The notes below the pieces were generated by a model. The model saw nothing but the letters and a program-made list of their open reading frames with translations. It made no database searches and was not told where the DNA came from. From Flavobacterium defluvii (GTDB taxonomy: Bacteria > Bacteroidota > Bacteroidia > Flavobacteriales > Flavobacteriaceae): a stretch of 64,000 nucleotides of DNA. The stretch's first letter is position 1; each line of letters opens with the position of its first letter. Shown in pieces: positions 6,649-14,132 of the stretch. The translations under genes were made by a program, and so were the position numbers. The stretch is from contig NZ_FQWC01000001.1 in the NCBI RefSeq assembly GCF_900129555.1, positions 372,001 through 436,000 of the forward strand. The letters are read 5' to 3'.

Positions 6649-7302
6649 CTATTTCTCAAAAGCATAAACCAGAGTAAAAGTACCATCAAAATTATCAGAT
6701 TTAATTTCCTGATAATGCACATCAAAATCTTTTATCAAATTATCAAAATGAAGACTTGCCTGCGTCTGGGTTTGATCTAAAGAAAAGTTGCTCACATTAA
6801 TATGATCTTTAAAACTTATACCTTTCTCATTTCTAATTTTAAAGATTGCTTCTTTAGCTCCCCAGATTACGGTAAGTTTTTTTATGTATTCCTGAGTAGG
6901 TGCAGGATTTAAATATGCGCATTCATAATCTGTAAACTTATCTGCAATTTTTTGAATTTTTTCGCGCTGTAATTCCATATCAATTCCTACCGTTTCGTGA
7001 CTTATTATAATTGCCGAAAAATGATATGAATGTGTTATTGAAATATAATTGTGACAATCAAAATAAGGCTTGCCAAATTCATCATAATGCAGATCTTTAT
7101 CTGTAAAACCCATTTCCTGAATCAGCATTCGAACACTTAAAAAAGCACGCTGATGCATTTGCGATTTCATTCCATCCAATCTCTTCTGTGTTTTTTCCTT
7201 CAAAAAAACTACTTTGCTCAATAACTCATCGAGAGATTCTGTTATTTCCCAAATTAATATCTTAGTCGATTCGTTGAATTGTATTGTTTGAAATAAAGGC
7301 AT
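6649..7302 (-). CDS. 4'-phosphopantetheinyl transferase superfamily protein
   Basis: 217 residues with the signature motifs of the superfamily: VGIDMELQREKI (GIDxE-type magnesium-binding motif) and VIWGAKEAIFK (WxxKEA..K), plus the entry motif ISITHSYHFSAIII. These enzymes move the phosphopantetheine arm of coenzyme A onto acyl, peptidyl or aryl carrier proteins. The length is nearer the Sfp-like group than the short AcpS, so it may serve secondary carrier proteins or replace AcpS. A TACCTTTG box on the minus strand at 7426-7419 is a possible -7 element. Divergent from ahcY. Confidence 0.88.
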   Translation of the reverse strand: MPLFQTIQFNESTKILIWEITESLDELLSKVVFLKEKTQKRLDGMKSQMHQRAFLSVRMLIQEMGFTDKDLHYDEFGKPYFDCHNYISITHSYHFSAIIISHETVGIDMELQREKIQKIADKFTDYECAYLNPAPTQEYIKKLTVIWGAKEAIFKIRNEKGISFKDHINVSNFSLDQTQTQASLHFDNLIKDFDVHYQEIKSDNFDGTFTLVYAFEK

Positions 7303-7602
7303 TTCTTTTTAATTCTAAATGATAAATGGTTAATTGTGATTTTTTAAACCATATGGTGATATAAGGAAATATAACTGTTGGTTCAAATAATGTACTAGTA
7401 AATATAAGCAATTGGCGGCAAAGGTAATAGTTTCAGAATCTTTTTTAAATGAACGTACATAACTTATGTGGTTAAAATCGTTTTGTAAACTAATGTTCTA
7501 AAGATTAAGAAATTAAAGATTTCACAAATCTTACAGAAATTAGTAAAATTCAAAAGCTATTCCTTAAATTTGCAAAAATTTTACAATACAAATATACTAT
7601 AA
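7303..7602. other. divergent promoter region between PPTase gene and ahcY
   Basis: No gene was found in this 300-base stretch. It holds a minus-strand TACCTTTG (7426-7419), a plus-strand TAAATTTG (7565-7572) 30 bases before ahcY, and a 7-bp inverted repeat AAGATTT-CAC-AAATCTT (7516-7532) that could be an operator. No SAH- or SAM-type riboswitch fold was recognised. Confidence 0.45.
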
Positions 7603-8919
7603 ATGAGTACAACGACTACGCCTTATGTGGCTTTCAAAGTAAAAGACATTTCTCTAGCGGCTTGGGGAAGAAAAGAAATTGAACTAGCTGAAGCTGAAAT
7701 GCCAGGTTTAATGGCGCTTCGTGCTGAATATAAAGACGAACAACCTCTTAAAGGTGCTCGTATTGCTGGATGTTTACACATGACGATTCAAACTGCTGTT
7801 TTAATCGAGACTTTAATTGCTCTTGGTGCTGAAGTTACTTGGTCTTCTTGTAACATTTTCTCTACTCAGGATCAGGCTGCTGCTGCTATTGCCGCTGCCG
7901 GAATTTCTGTTTATGCCTGGAAAGGTTTAAATGAAGAAGAATTTGACTGGTGTATTGAGCAGACTTTATTCTTTGGTGAAGACAGAAAACCATTAAACAT
8001 GATTCTTGATGATGGTGGAGATTTAACTAACATGGTTATTGATCGTTACCCAGAATTAGTTCCTGGAATTAAAGGTCTTTCTGAAGAAACTACAACTGGT
8101 GTTCACAGACTTTACGAAAGAGTAAAAGCTGGAACTTTACCAATGCCTGCTATCAACATTAACGATTCTGTTACTAAATCTAAATTTGATAACAAATATG
8201 GTTGTAAAGAATCTGCTGTAGATGCTATTCGTCGTGCAACTGACTTAATGTTAGCTGGGAAAAGAGTAATTGTTTGCGGATATGGTGACGTAGGAAAAGG
8301 TACTGCTGCTTCTTTCAGAGGAGCTGGTTCTATTGTAACAGTTACTGAAATCGATCCAATTTGTGCTTTACAAGCTGCAATGGACGGTTACGAAGTTAAA
8401 AAATTAGATACTGTAATTGCTAATGCTGACATCATCATTACTACTACAGGAAATAAAGATATCGTTGTGGGAAGCCACTTCGAAAAAATGAAAGACAAAA
8501 CTGTTGTTTGTAACATCGGTCACTTCGATAACGAAATCGACATGGCTTGGTTAAACAAAAATCACGGTGCTTCTAAAATCGAAATCAAACCTCAGGTTGA
8601 TAAATATACTATCGCTGGAAAAGATATCATTATCTTAGCAGAAGGTCGTTTAGTAAACCTTGGTTGTGCTACAGGTCACCCAAGTTTTGTAATGAGTAAC
8701 TCATTTACAAACCAGACTTTAGCTCAAATCGAATTATGGAACAACAGCGCAGCTTACAAAAATGAAGTTTATATGTTACCTAAACATTTAGATGAAAAAG
8801 TTGCTGCTTTACACTTAGCTAAGTTAGGCGTTGAACTTGAAGTTTTAAGAGAAGATCAGGCTGCTTATATTGGTGTTGAAGTTCAAGGTCCATTTAAACC
8901 AGAATACTACAGATATTAA
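7603..8919 (+). CDS. ahcY: Adenosylhomocysteinase
   Basis: 438 residues, full length, with the conserved segments of S-adenosylhomocysteine hydrolase: [37 protein letters not shown], the Rossmann motif [23 protein letters not shown] and the C-terminal [10 protein letters not shown] carrying the NAD-contacting Lys/Tyr. The cytoplasmic enzyme splits S-adenosylhomocysteine to adenosine and homocysteine, relieving product inhibition of methyltransferases. Transcribed alone, it ends in a CCCGACA-type hairpin terminator. Confidence 0.98.
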   Translation: MSTTTTPYVAFKVKDISLAAWGRKEIELAEAEMPGLMALRAEYKDEQPLKGARIAGCLHMTIQTAVLIETLIALGAEVTWSSCNIFSTQDQAAAAIAAAGISVYAWKGLNEEEFDWCIEQTLFFGEDRKPLNMILDDGGDLTNMVIDRYPELVPGIKGLSEETTTGVHRLYERVKAGTLPMPAININDSVTKSKFDNKYGCKESAVDAIRRATDLMLAGKRVIVCGYGDVGKGTAASFRGAGSIVTVTEIDPICALQAAMDGYEVKKLDTVIANADIIITTTGNKDIVVGSHFEKMKDKTVVCNIGHFDNEIDMAWLNKNHGASKIEIKPQVDKYTIAGKDIIILAEGRLVNLGCATGHPSFVMSNSFTNQTLAQIELWNNSAAYKNEVYMLPKHLDEKVAALHLAKLGVELEVLREDQAAYIGVEVQGPFKPEYYRY

Positions 8920-8956
8920 TCTATTTTAGATTTTAGATTTATCTAAATACATATTC

Positions 8957-8989
8957 AAACCCGACAGATTTTAAAAATTTGTCGGGTTT
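8957..8989. terminator. ahcY terminator, CCCGACA palindrome family
   Basis: AAACCCGACA and its complement TGTCGGGTTT flank an AT-rich loop 38 bases after the stop, followed by CTTATTT. The same unit occurs at 9774-9806 and 13751-13783. Confidence 0.75.
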
Positions 8990-9006
8990 CTTATTTAAAT
9001 AATTAA

Positions 9007-9038
9007 TTGCAAATCATTAAATTTTTTAGTTATTTTTG
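9007..9038 (+). promoter_or_regulatory. candidate promoter of the following hypothetical gene
   Basis: TTG (9007-9009), 21 bases, then TATTTTTG (9031-9038) fits the Bacteroidota -33/-7 pattern, 38 bases before the ATG at 9077. Confidence 0.45.
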
Positions 9039-9076
9039 TAAGAAAAATTATCAATTTTTATATTACCTAATAAATT

Positions 9077-9748
9077 ATGATTTCTACTAAAAATTTACAA
9101 TTAATGCCCCAAAAAGAAGATTTACAAAGAATCTGTAAAGCAATTTCCGTTTTAGATGCTATCTTTTGTGATGAATGGGAATTCAGATACTACTCTTACA
9201 ATTCAAAATGGGCAGATGGTGAAGAATTTTGCGAAATGAGAGATGGCAGTGGAGACCATATGCTGATTCTTTTTCTTAAAAATAATTGCATAATAAATGG
9301 ACTTGCAAAAGAATATTGTTCACAAGTCGCATCAAAACAAGATTTAACACTAGGAATGCCAGAAATATATAATGATTTTATATTTGGAGAGCCCGTCTCA
9401 TCAAGAGGAACAGATTTTTGTTTATGGACTAATAATGATGGAGAATGGACAGTAGGAAATATTGGAAAGAATGATGATGGCTCAGAAGAACTTCTAAATA
9501 TTTTTGATGGAAATCCCGAAACCTATATTAATTGGGCATATGAATATTTTTTAGATGACACCCAAGATGAAGACGAAGAAAAGGAAGATTACAAAGCTAA
9601 ACCTACTTCATTAGAACCTGTATTTGAAATTTATAAAGGAAAAAAATTAACTAAAGAAATGGTTTTATTACTTGATAAAAATTTTAATGATTGGAAAAGA
9701 CTCGAAGAAGATCTAAAGGAAATAAATTACGATTACGATTTTAATTAG
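9077..9748 (+). CDS. Hypothetical acidic cytoplasmic protein
   Basis: 223 residues with no signal peptide or membrane segment and no domain recognised with certainty. It has an N-terminal alpha/beta-looking region (DEWEFRYYSYNSKWADGEEFCEMRDGSGDHMLILF), a middle WTNNDGEWTVGNIG segment, a very acidic linker (DDTQDEDEEKED, about residues 165-176) and a charged helical C-terminus. A globular unit followed by an acidic hinge is common in immunity-type and regulatory proteins, but no partner toxin lies nearby, so no function is proposed. It stands alone between two CCCGACA hairpins with its own candidate promoter. Confidence 0.75.
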   Translation: MISTKNLQLMPQKEDLQRICKAISVLDAIFCDEWEFRYYSYNSKWADGEEFCEMRDGSGDHMLILFLKNNCIINGLAKEYCSQVASKQDLTLGMPEIYNDFIFGEPVSSRGTDFCLWTNNDGEWTVGNIGKNDDGSEELLNIFDGNPETYINWAYEYFLDDTQDEDEEKEDYKAKPTSLEPVFEIYKGKKLTKEMVLLLDKNFNDWKRLEEDLKEINYDYDFN

Positions 9749-9773
9749 ATTCTTATTCTAAATACAAATTTCA

Positions 9774-9806
9774 AACCCGACAAGTTTTAATAACCTGTCG
9801 GGTTTT
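9774..9806. terminator. terminator, CCCGACA palindrome family
   Basis: AAACCCGACAAGTT and AACCTGTCGGGTTT pair with a single mismatch, 25 bases after the stop at 9748; a T-run follows. Same family as 8957-8989 and 13751-13783. Confidence 0.7.
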
Positions 9807-9869
9807 CTTTTTTAAAGAATATTTCATTTTAAAAAACGTTATGTATCTTTATAGTAAATATATTCTTTC

Positions 9870-10949
9870 ATGACACGCCTTTTTATTTTCTGCACATTTC
9901 TTGTTCTAAATATATCTGCATTTGCTCAAAACAATGACGTCTGGACTTCATTTCCAAACAAAGACACTACGCTAATTGGGTTTAAAGACAAAAATGGAAT
10001 AATCAAAATAGAACCAAAATTTTCAGGTTTTACAACGGCACGAAAATTCGAAAATATTATCGCTGTTACAGAAGAAAGGAACGGAAACTGGAAAAGCTAT
10101 TATTTAACCAAATCCGGAAAAATAGTTGGACAAGACAGCTTATACGTTTTTGATAATGGTCCAGACTGCGAAAACGAAGGTTTTATAAGATTTACAGACC
10201 GTAAAACTGATAAAATGGGAATGTTTAATGCTAAAGGAAAAATTGTAATTCCGGCAGAATACAGCAATTTAACCAAAGCTAAAAACGGAATGTTTATAGG
10301 TCTAAAAGATGCTCAAAAAGAAATTAGTGGCGAACATTTTTTTTGGAAAGGCGGAAAAGAATTTCTTATCGATATCAACAATAAAATCTTAATTGAAAAT
10401 TTTCCGTATAATGATGATCTAAACTTTTATTCATTAGAAAAATCAAAAGAACCAAGTAAAGAGGAAATAAGAGAAAATTTTCATGGAGTTGACGGACAAT
10501 ATTATTCTTTTATAAATTATGATAAGGAATTTAAATTCTGGCTTAAAAACACTTTGCTGAAAGAATTATCCAAAGCTAATTTAGAAAAACATTCTTCAGA
10601 CAAAATCACATTTTGGAAAGAACCAGATGGCTGGTTTAGTGAATCTAAAACGAAATTTATCAATCAAAATTATACGTATTTAAAACTAAAACTTGAAGAA
10701 CTTAAAAGTCCAAAAACAGATTACTTTGTTTTTTCAGAAGGATTAAATCAGTTTATTTTTGAAACAGAAGAATACGACGTTTATTTCAATAATTGCAGAG
10801 AATCAAAAAACTGGATTTATCCTGTAAAAAGTATTGTTATCAATCCAAAAAATAAACTTGATCAAGGACAGGATCATTTTGAATTCTTAAGAACTGAAAA
10901 TGGATATAAATTAATTAGTGTTTCTTCTGCAAAAGCTAATCTTAAATAA
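9870..10949 (+). CDS. Exported WG-repeat-like protein
   Basis: 359 residues with a signal peptide (hydrophobic core FIFCTFLVLNISAFA, cleavage before QNND). The N-terminal third carries at least two WG/KWG-type repeats, which read as F-x-D-x-x-G-x-I-x-I-x-x-x-Y/F (FKDKNGIIKIEPKFSGF, about residues 38-54; FNAKGKIVIPAEYSNL, about 118-133). The rest is mixed alpha/beta without a recognised domain. WG-repeat proteins are beta-rich and periplasmic or surface located; their roles are mostly unknown. It has no lipobox and no C-terminal type IX sorting domain that I can see. Confidence 0.75.
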   Translation: MTRLFIFCTFLVLNISAFAQNNDVWTSFPNKDTTLIGFKDKNGIIKIEPKFSGFTTARKFENIIAVTEERNGNWKSYYLTKSGKIVGQDSLYVFDNGPDCENEGFIRFTDRKTDKMGMFNAKGKIVIPAEYSNLTKAKNGMFIGLKDAQKEISGEHFFWKGGKEFLIDINNKILIENFPYNDDLNFYSLEKSKEPSKEEIRENFHGVDGQYYSFINYDKEFKFWLKNTLLKELSKANLEKHSSDKITFWKEPDGWFSESKTKFINQNYTYLKLKLEELKSPKTDYFVFSEGLNQFIFETEEYDVYFNNCRESKNWIYPVKSIVINPKNKLDQGQDHFEFLRTENGYKLISVSSAKANLK

Positions 10950-11084
10950 TCATTCTCGTGAACATGCAGAATCGCATTTTTTTATTTTAAGCTTAAACTT
11001 TGTGCTCTTTGCGATTAGAAAAACTCAGCAAGTTTCGGATTTTATACCAGCCAAAACCAATCGATCTTTGCCTTATAAAATTGA

Positions 11085-11939
11085 ATGAAAATGAACACAC
11101 AGGAAAACATCAATTACAATCGTATTGCAGACGCAATAGATTATATTAAGGCAAACTTTAAAGATCAGCCGAATCTTGATGAAGTTGCCGAAAGAGTACA
11201 TTTGAGTCCATTTCACTTTCAGAGGCTTTTTAGTGATTGGGCAGGAACAAGTCCGAAGAAATTTTTGCAGTATACCAGTTTAGAACATGCCAAGAAATTA
11301 TTAAAAGAAAATCAGGCTACTATTTCCGAAACAGCATACGAAACCGGACTTTCCGGAACCAGCAGATTACATGATTTATTTGTAAACATTGAAGGAATGA
11401 CACCGGCTGAATATAAAAACGGTGGAAAAAACCTTTCTATAAATTATAGTTTTGCCGAAAGTCCGTTTGGGAACATTATTGTAGCTTCAACCCAAAAAGG
11501 AATTTGTTTTATGGCTTTCGCCGAAGATGAAGCTATCGGATTTCATGATTTAAAAAACAAATTCCCAAATGCAACTTTTTCCCGAAAATTAGATTTAACA
11601 CAGCAAAATGCACTTTTCATCTTCCAAAATGACTGGAGCAAATTATCTGAAATTAAACTGCATTTAAAAGGAACTGATTTTCAGTTGAAGGTTTGGGAAA
11701 CTTTATTAAAAATCCCAATGGGGCAGCTTTCAACTTACAGTGCTATCGCGCAGAAAATTCAAAAACCAAATGCCTCTCGAGCCGTTGGAACTGCAATTGG
11801 AAGCAATCCGGTTGCGTTTTTAATTCCATGTCATCGTGTTATTCAATCTTCTGGAATATTTGGCGGTTATATGTGGGGAAATACCCGAAAAACAGCAATT
11901 ATTGGCTGGGAAGGCGCACAGGTAAATTCACAATTATAA
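11085..11939 (+). CDS. AraC-type regulator fused to methylated-DNA-protein-cysteine methyltransferase (Ada-like)
   Basis: 284 residues. Residues about 10-110 form an AraC-type double HTH (NLDEVAERVHLSPFHFQRLFSDWAGTSPKKFLQYT..). Residues about 120-284 form an O6-alkylguanine transferase domain with the active site PCHRVIQ and the partner segments VGTAIGSNPVAFL and YSAIAQKI. It therefore lacks only the N-terminal zinc domain of E. coli Ada. That domain is encoded separately 1 kb downstream. Likely role: direct removal of alkyl groups from guanine and control of the neighbouring repair genes. An alternative start two codons later (MNTQEN) is equally possible. Confidence 0.92.
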   Translation: MKMNTQENINYNRIADAIDYIKANFKDQPNLDEVAERVHLSPFHFQRLFSDWAGTSPKKFLQYTSLEHAKKLLKENQATISETAYETGLSGTSRLHDLFVNIEGMTPAEYKNGGKNLSINYSFAESPFGNIIVASTQKGICFMAFAEDEAIGFHDLKNKFPNATFSRKLDLTQQNALFIFQNDWSKLSEIKLHLKGTDFQLKVWETLLKIPMGQLSTYSAIAQKIQKPNASRAVGTAIGSNPVAFLIPCHRVIQSSGIFGGYMWGNTRKTAIIGWEGAQVNSQL

Positions 11940-11958
11940 TTTATGTACAACGTATATC

Positions 11959-12045
11959 CGTAGAGACGCACTGCAGTGCGTCTAACGTTCCGTAATTATT
12001 GTTGCCGACAATCTTTGCGTAGACGTACTGCAGTGCGTCTCTACG
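11959..12045. repeat. pair of CGTAGAGACG palindromic repeats
   Basis: A perfect 20-bp palindrome (AGACGCACTG-CAGTGCGTCT, 11964-11983) and a second copy with one changed base (12021-12040) are flanked by CGTAG at the left end and CTACG at the right end of the 87-base unit. It fills the gap between the Ada-like gene and the oxygenase gene and resembles mobile palindromic units seen between flavobacterial genes. Confidence 0.65.
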
Positions 12046-12082
12046 ATACTTTGTCTAAAGTTCAATCTTTACTTAAATATTT

Positions 12083-12796
12083 ATGCAAAATATACAATCT
12101 AAAATTGCTTCTCAAAACTGGGAAAGCATCACCGAATCTATGCATGAAAATGGATTCGCAATAATTCCAAAGGTACTTAATAACGAACAATGTGAAGATT
12201 TAAAATTCGAATATGATAATCCGAATTTATACCGAAAAACGGTTGTTATGGAACGTTACCGATTTGGGTTAGGTGAATATAAATATTTCAACTATCCTCT
12301 GCCCGATTTAATTCAAAACATTCGTTCTTCGATTTATCCTAAACTGGCTCCAATTGGAAATGCCTGGATGAAAGTCCTTAATATTAATACCGTTTTTCCG
12401 GAAAAACATGAAGATTTATTAAAACAATGCCATGACAACAATCAGCTTAAAGCCACCGTTTTAATTTTAAAATACGGCGAAAGCGGTTTCAACACTTTAC
12501 ATCAGGATTTATATGGTGACGTTTATTTTCCCATTCAAATTGTACTTTTTCTGAATGAACCGGATAAGGATTTTACGGGCGGCGAATTTGTTTTAACTCA
12601 GCAAACTCCAAGAGCGCAATCAAAAGCAATTGTGTTGAAACCCAAAAAAGGAGATATTTTAGTTTTTACAACCAATTTCAGACCTGTAAAGGGTACAAAA
12701 GGATATTATCGCGTAAATATGAAACATGGCGTGAGCGAAATTCATTCAGGTGAACGTTTTACATTGGGAATTATTTTTCATGACGCGCTTTCGTGA
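12083..12796 (+). CDS. 2-oxoglutarate/Fe(II)-dependent oxygenase, prolyl-4-hydroxylase-like
   Basis: 237 residues with the double-stranded beta-helix iron site: HQDLYGD (His-x-Asp), the distal NMKHGVSEIHSGERFTLGI segment with the second His and the Arg that holds 2-oxoglutarate, and the strand GGEFVLTQQTPRAQ between them. The family hydroxylates proteins or small molecules or demethylates by oxidation. It sits between an Ada-like gene and an Ada zinc domain/AlkB pair, which suggests a part in the alkylation response, but it is not itself AlkB-like. The actual substrate cannot be read from the sequence. Confidence 0.85.
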   Translation: MQNIQSKIASQNWESITESMHENGFAIIPKVLNNEQCEDLKFEYDNPNLYRKTVVMERYRFGLGEYKYFNYPLPDLIQNIRSSIYPKLAPIGNAWMKVLNINTVFPEKHEDLLKQCHDNNQLKATVLILKYGESGFNTLHQDLYGDVYFPIQIVLFLNEPDKDFTGGEFVLTQQTPRAQSKAIVLKPKKGDILVFTTNFRPVKGTKGYYRVNMKHGVSEIHSGERFTLGIIFHDALS

Positions 12797-12803
12797 ATAT
12801 TTT

Positions 12804-12883
12804 TTTTCCGCCACGAATTCACGAATTATTTTTAAAATCTATGCACATAGAATTAGTTTAATTCGTGAATTCGTGGCGGAAAA
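12804..12883. repeat. 25-bp inverted repeat (CCGCCACGAATTCACG family)
   Basis: The left arm at 12804-12828 contains CCGCCACGAATTCACGAATTA and the right arm at 12859-12883 is its exact complement, with a 30-base centre. Occupies nearly the whole gap between the oxygenase and the Ada zinc-domain gene. Not a T-run terminator; looks like a dispersed palindromic element. Confidence 0.7.
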
Positions 12884-12900
12884 ATTAACACAAAACGAAT

Positions 12901-13146
12901 ATGATTAAACATAACAAAATTTCAGATTCAGAACTTCGAAATAAAATTAAAAATGCGGAGATTTGTTTTGGCGGAAACCAAAAATTAAAAATCTACGGAA
13001 CTTTAAAATGTTCTTCGGGAAAAAGAATGAAACGGGAAAATCGGGTTTTCTTTTCTTCTGAAATTGAAGCCAAAGAAAACGGCTTTAGACCTTGCGGACA
13101 TTGCATGAAACCCAAATATCTAAAATGGAAAAATGGACTTATTTAA
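12901..13146 (+). CDS. Stand-alone Ada zinc-binding-domain protein
   Basis: 81 residues resembling the N-terminal methyl-phosphotriester domain of Ada: IYGTLKCSSGKRM, RVFFSSEIEAKENGFRPCGHC. In Ada four cysteines (CxxxC...CxxC) bind zinc and one takes the methyl group. Here Cys37, Cys65 and Cys68 are present, but the second position of the first pair is Lys41. Cys22 might complete the site, or the protein may have changed function. It overlaps the start of the AlkB gene by 14 bases. Together with the AraC-MGMT fusion upstream it makes up a divided Ada. Confidence 0.8.
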   Translation: MIKHNKISDSELRNKIKNAEICFGGNQKLKIYGTLKCSSGKRMKRENRVFFSSEIEAKENGFRPCGHCMKPKYLKWKNGLI

Positions 13147-13741
13147 TCCTCAAATTGACGAAAACACCAATCTGCTTCCGAAAGACGGAACTGTAAATTA
13201 TTACGGAAAATTGTTTTCGAAAACAGAAGCCGATTTCTATCGTGATACTTTATTAAATACAATTGAATGGAAAAATGATGAAGCCGTTATCTTTGGAAAA
13301 TTGATTTTAACCAAACGAAAAGTAGCTTGGTACGGCGATCAGGAATTTGAATATACATATTCTAATACAACGAAAAAAGCGCTTCCGTGGACTAAAGAAC
13401 TTTTAGAATTGAAAAAAGTTATTGAAGAAAAAACCGGAGCAACTTTTAATTCTTGTCTGCTGAATTTGTACCATTCCGGCGAAGAAGGAATGGCCTGGCA
13501 CAGTGACGCCGAAAAAGATTTGAAAAAGAATGGCGCAATCGGATCGGTAAGTTTTGGTGCAGAACGTAAATTTGCTTTTAAACATAAAGAATCTAAAGAA
13601 ACCGTTTCTTTAATTTTGGAACATGGCAGTTTATTGGTTATGAAAGATGAAACGCAGACGCATTGGCTTCATCGTTTACCACCAACAAAAACTACTCAGA
13701 AACCCAGAGTGAATTTAACTTTTAGAACTATTGTAGAGTAA
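13133..13741 (+). CDS. AlkB-like 2OG-Fe(II) dioxygenase
   Basis: 202 residues with the AlkB pattern: YTYSNTTKKALPWTKELLELK (nucleotide-recognition region), FNSCLLNLYHSGEEGMAWHSDAEKDL with the iron-binding His-x-Asp (HSD), SFGAERKFAFKHK, GSLLVMKDETQTHWLHRLP with the distal His, and PRVNLTFRTI with the 2OG-binding arginines. It oxidatively removes methyl groups from 1-methyladenine and 3-methylcytosine in DNA or RNA. The length fits the short bacterial ALKBH2-like group. Overlaps the zinc-domain gene, so both are in one transcript; ends at a CCCGACA terminator. Confidence 0.92.
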   Translation: MDLFNPQIDENTNLLPKDGTVNYYGKLFSKTEADFYRDTLLNTIEWKNDEAVIFGKLILTKRKVAWYGDQEFEYTYSNTTKKALPWTKELLELKKVIEEKTGATFNSCLLNLYHSGEEGMAWHSDAEKDLKKNGAIGSVSFGAERKFAFKHKESKETVSLILEHGSLLVMKDETQTHWLHRLPPTKTTQKPRVNLTFRTIVE

Positions 13742-13750
13742 TCAAAAAGT

Positions 13751-13783
13751 AAACCCGACAGGTTTTAAAAACCTGTCGGGTTT
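13751..13783. terminator. bidirectional terminator, CCCGACA palindrome family
   Basis: AAACCCGACAGGTTTT and its complement AAAACCTGTCGGGTTT meet at the centre. Lies between converging alkB-like and yjbR-like genes, 6 bases before the end of the latter. Confidence 0.8.
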
Positions 13784-13788
13784 GTAAT

Positions 13789-14109
13789 TTATCGTTTTTT
13801 TTGGGAAACGTTTTCATAAGAAAGCTTTAAGGCATCTTCAAACATTTCTGGTCTTACTCTTTCTAATTCTACAATTGTCCAGCCTTGTTTTCCCCATTTA
13901 TTCGGGATTGGATAAAAAATCTTCTCGCTTGATGCACAAAAAACAGATTGATCTATTTCAGTTAATTTTAAAACGGCGTGATTGTTCTTTTCGTCAAAAG
14001 TGGCAAATATTTTTTTGTTCACACGAAAAGAGGTTTTCTCAAAATGTGGCTCTTCTGCTGTATTTGGAAACGACAAAGCTAACTTTCTAAAATTTTCAAA
14101 ACTAACCAT
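13789..14109 (-). CDS. MmcQ/YjbR family protein
   Basis: 106 residues from the ATG at 14109, small alpha/beta protein with the family pattern FRKLALSFPNTAEEPHFEKTSFRVNKKIFATF and WGKQGWTIVELERV. The family has a CyaY-like fold and is described as DNA-binding, but its role is not established. A longer version starting at 14139 would add ten atypical residues and overlap the Nudix gene by seven bases. MVSFENF is the usual family start and a TAAATTTG box sits just before it, so the shorter form is preferred. Confidence 0.85.
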   Translation of the reverse strand: MVSFENFRKLALSFPNTAEEPHFEKTSFRVNKKIFATFDEKNNHAVLKLTEIDQSVFCASSEKIFYPIPNKWGKQGWTIVELERVRPEMFEDALKLSYENVSQKKR

Positions 14110-14132
14110 AATCGCAAATTTAAAATTAAATT

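Noticed and set aside
7303..7602. Possible SAH or SAM riboswitch before ahcY
   Set aside because: The leader was read for the conserved SAH and SAM aptamer blocks and none was found; only promoter-like boxes and one short inverted repeat are present.
11693..12164. Two overlapping plus-strand frames (100 and 62 codons) between the Ada-like and oxygenase genes
   Set aside because: They run through the end of the methyltransferase domain, the CGTAGAGACG palindromes and the start of the oxygenase gene in other frames, with no sensible protein composition.
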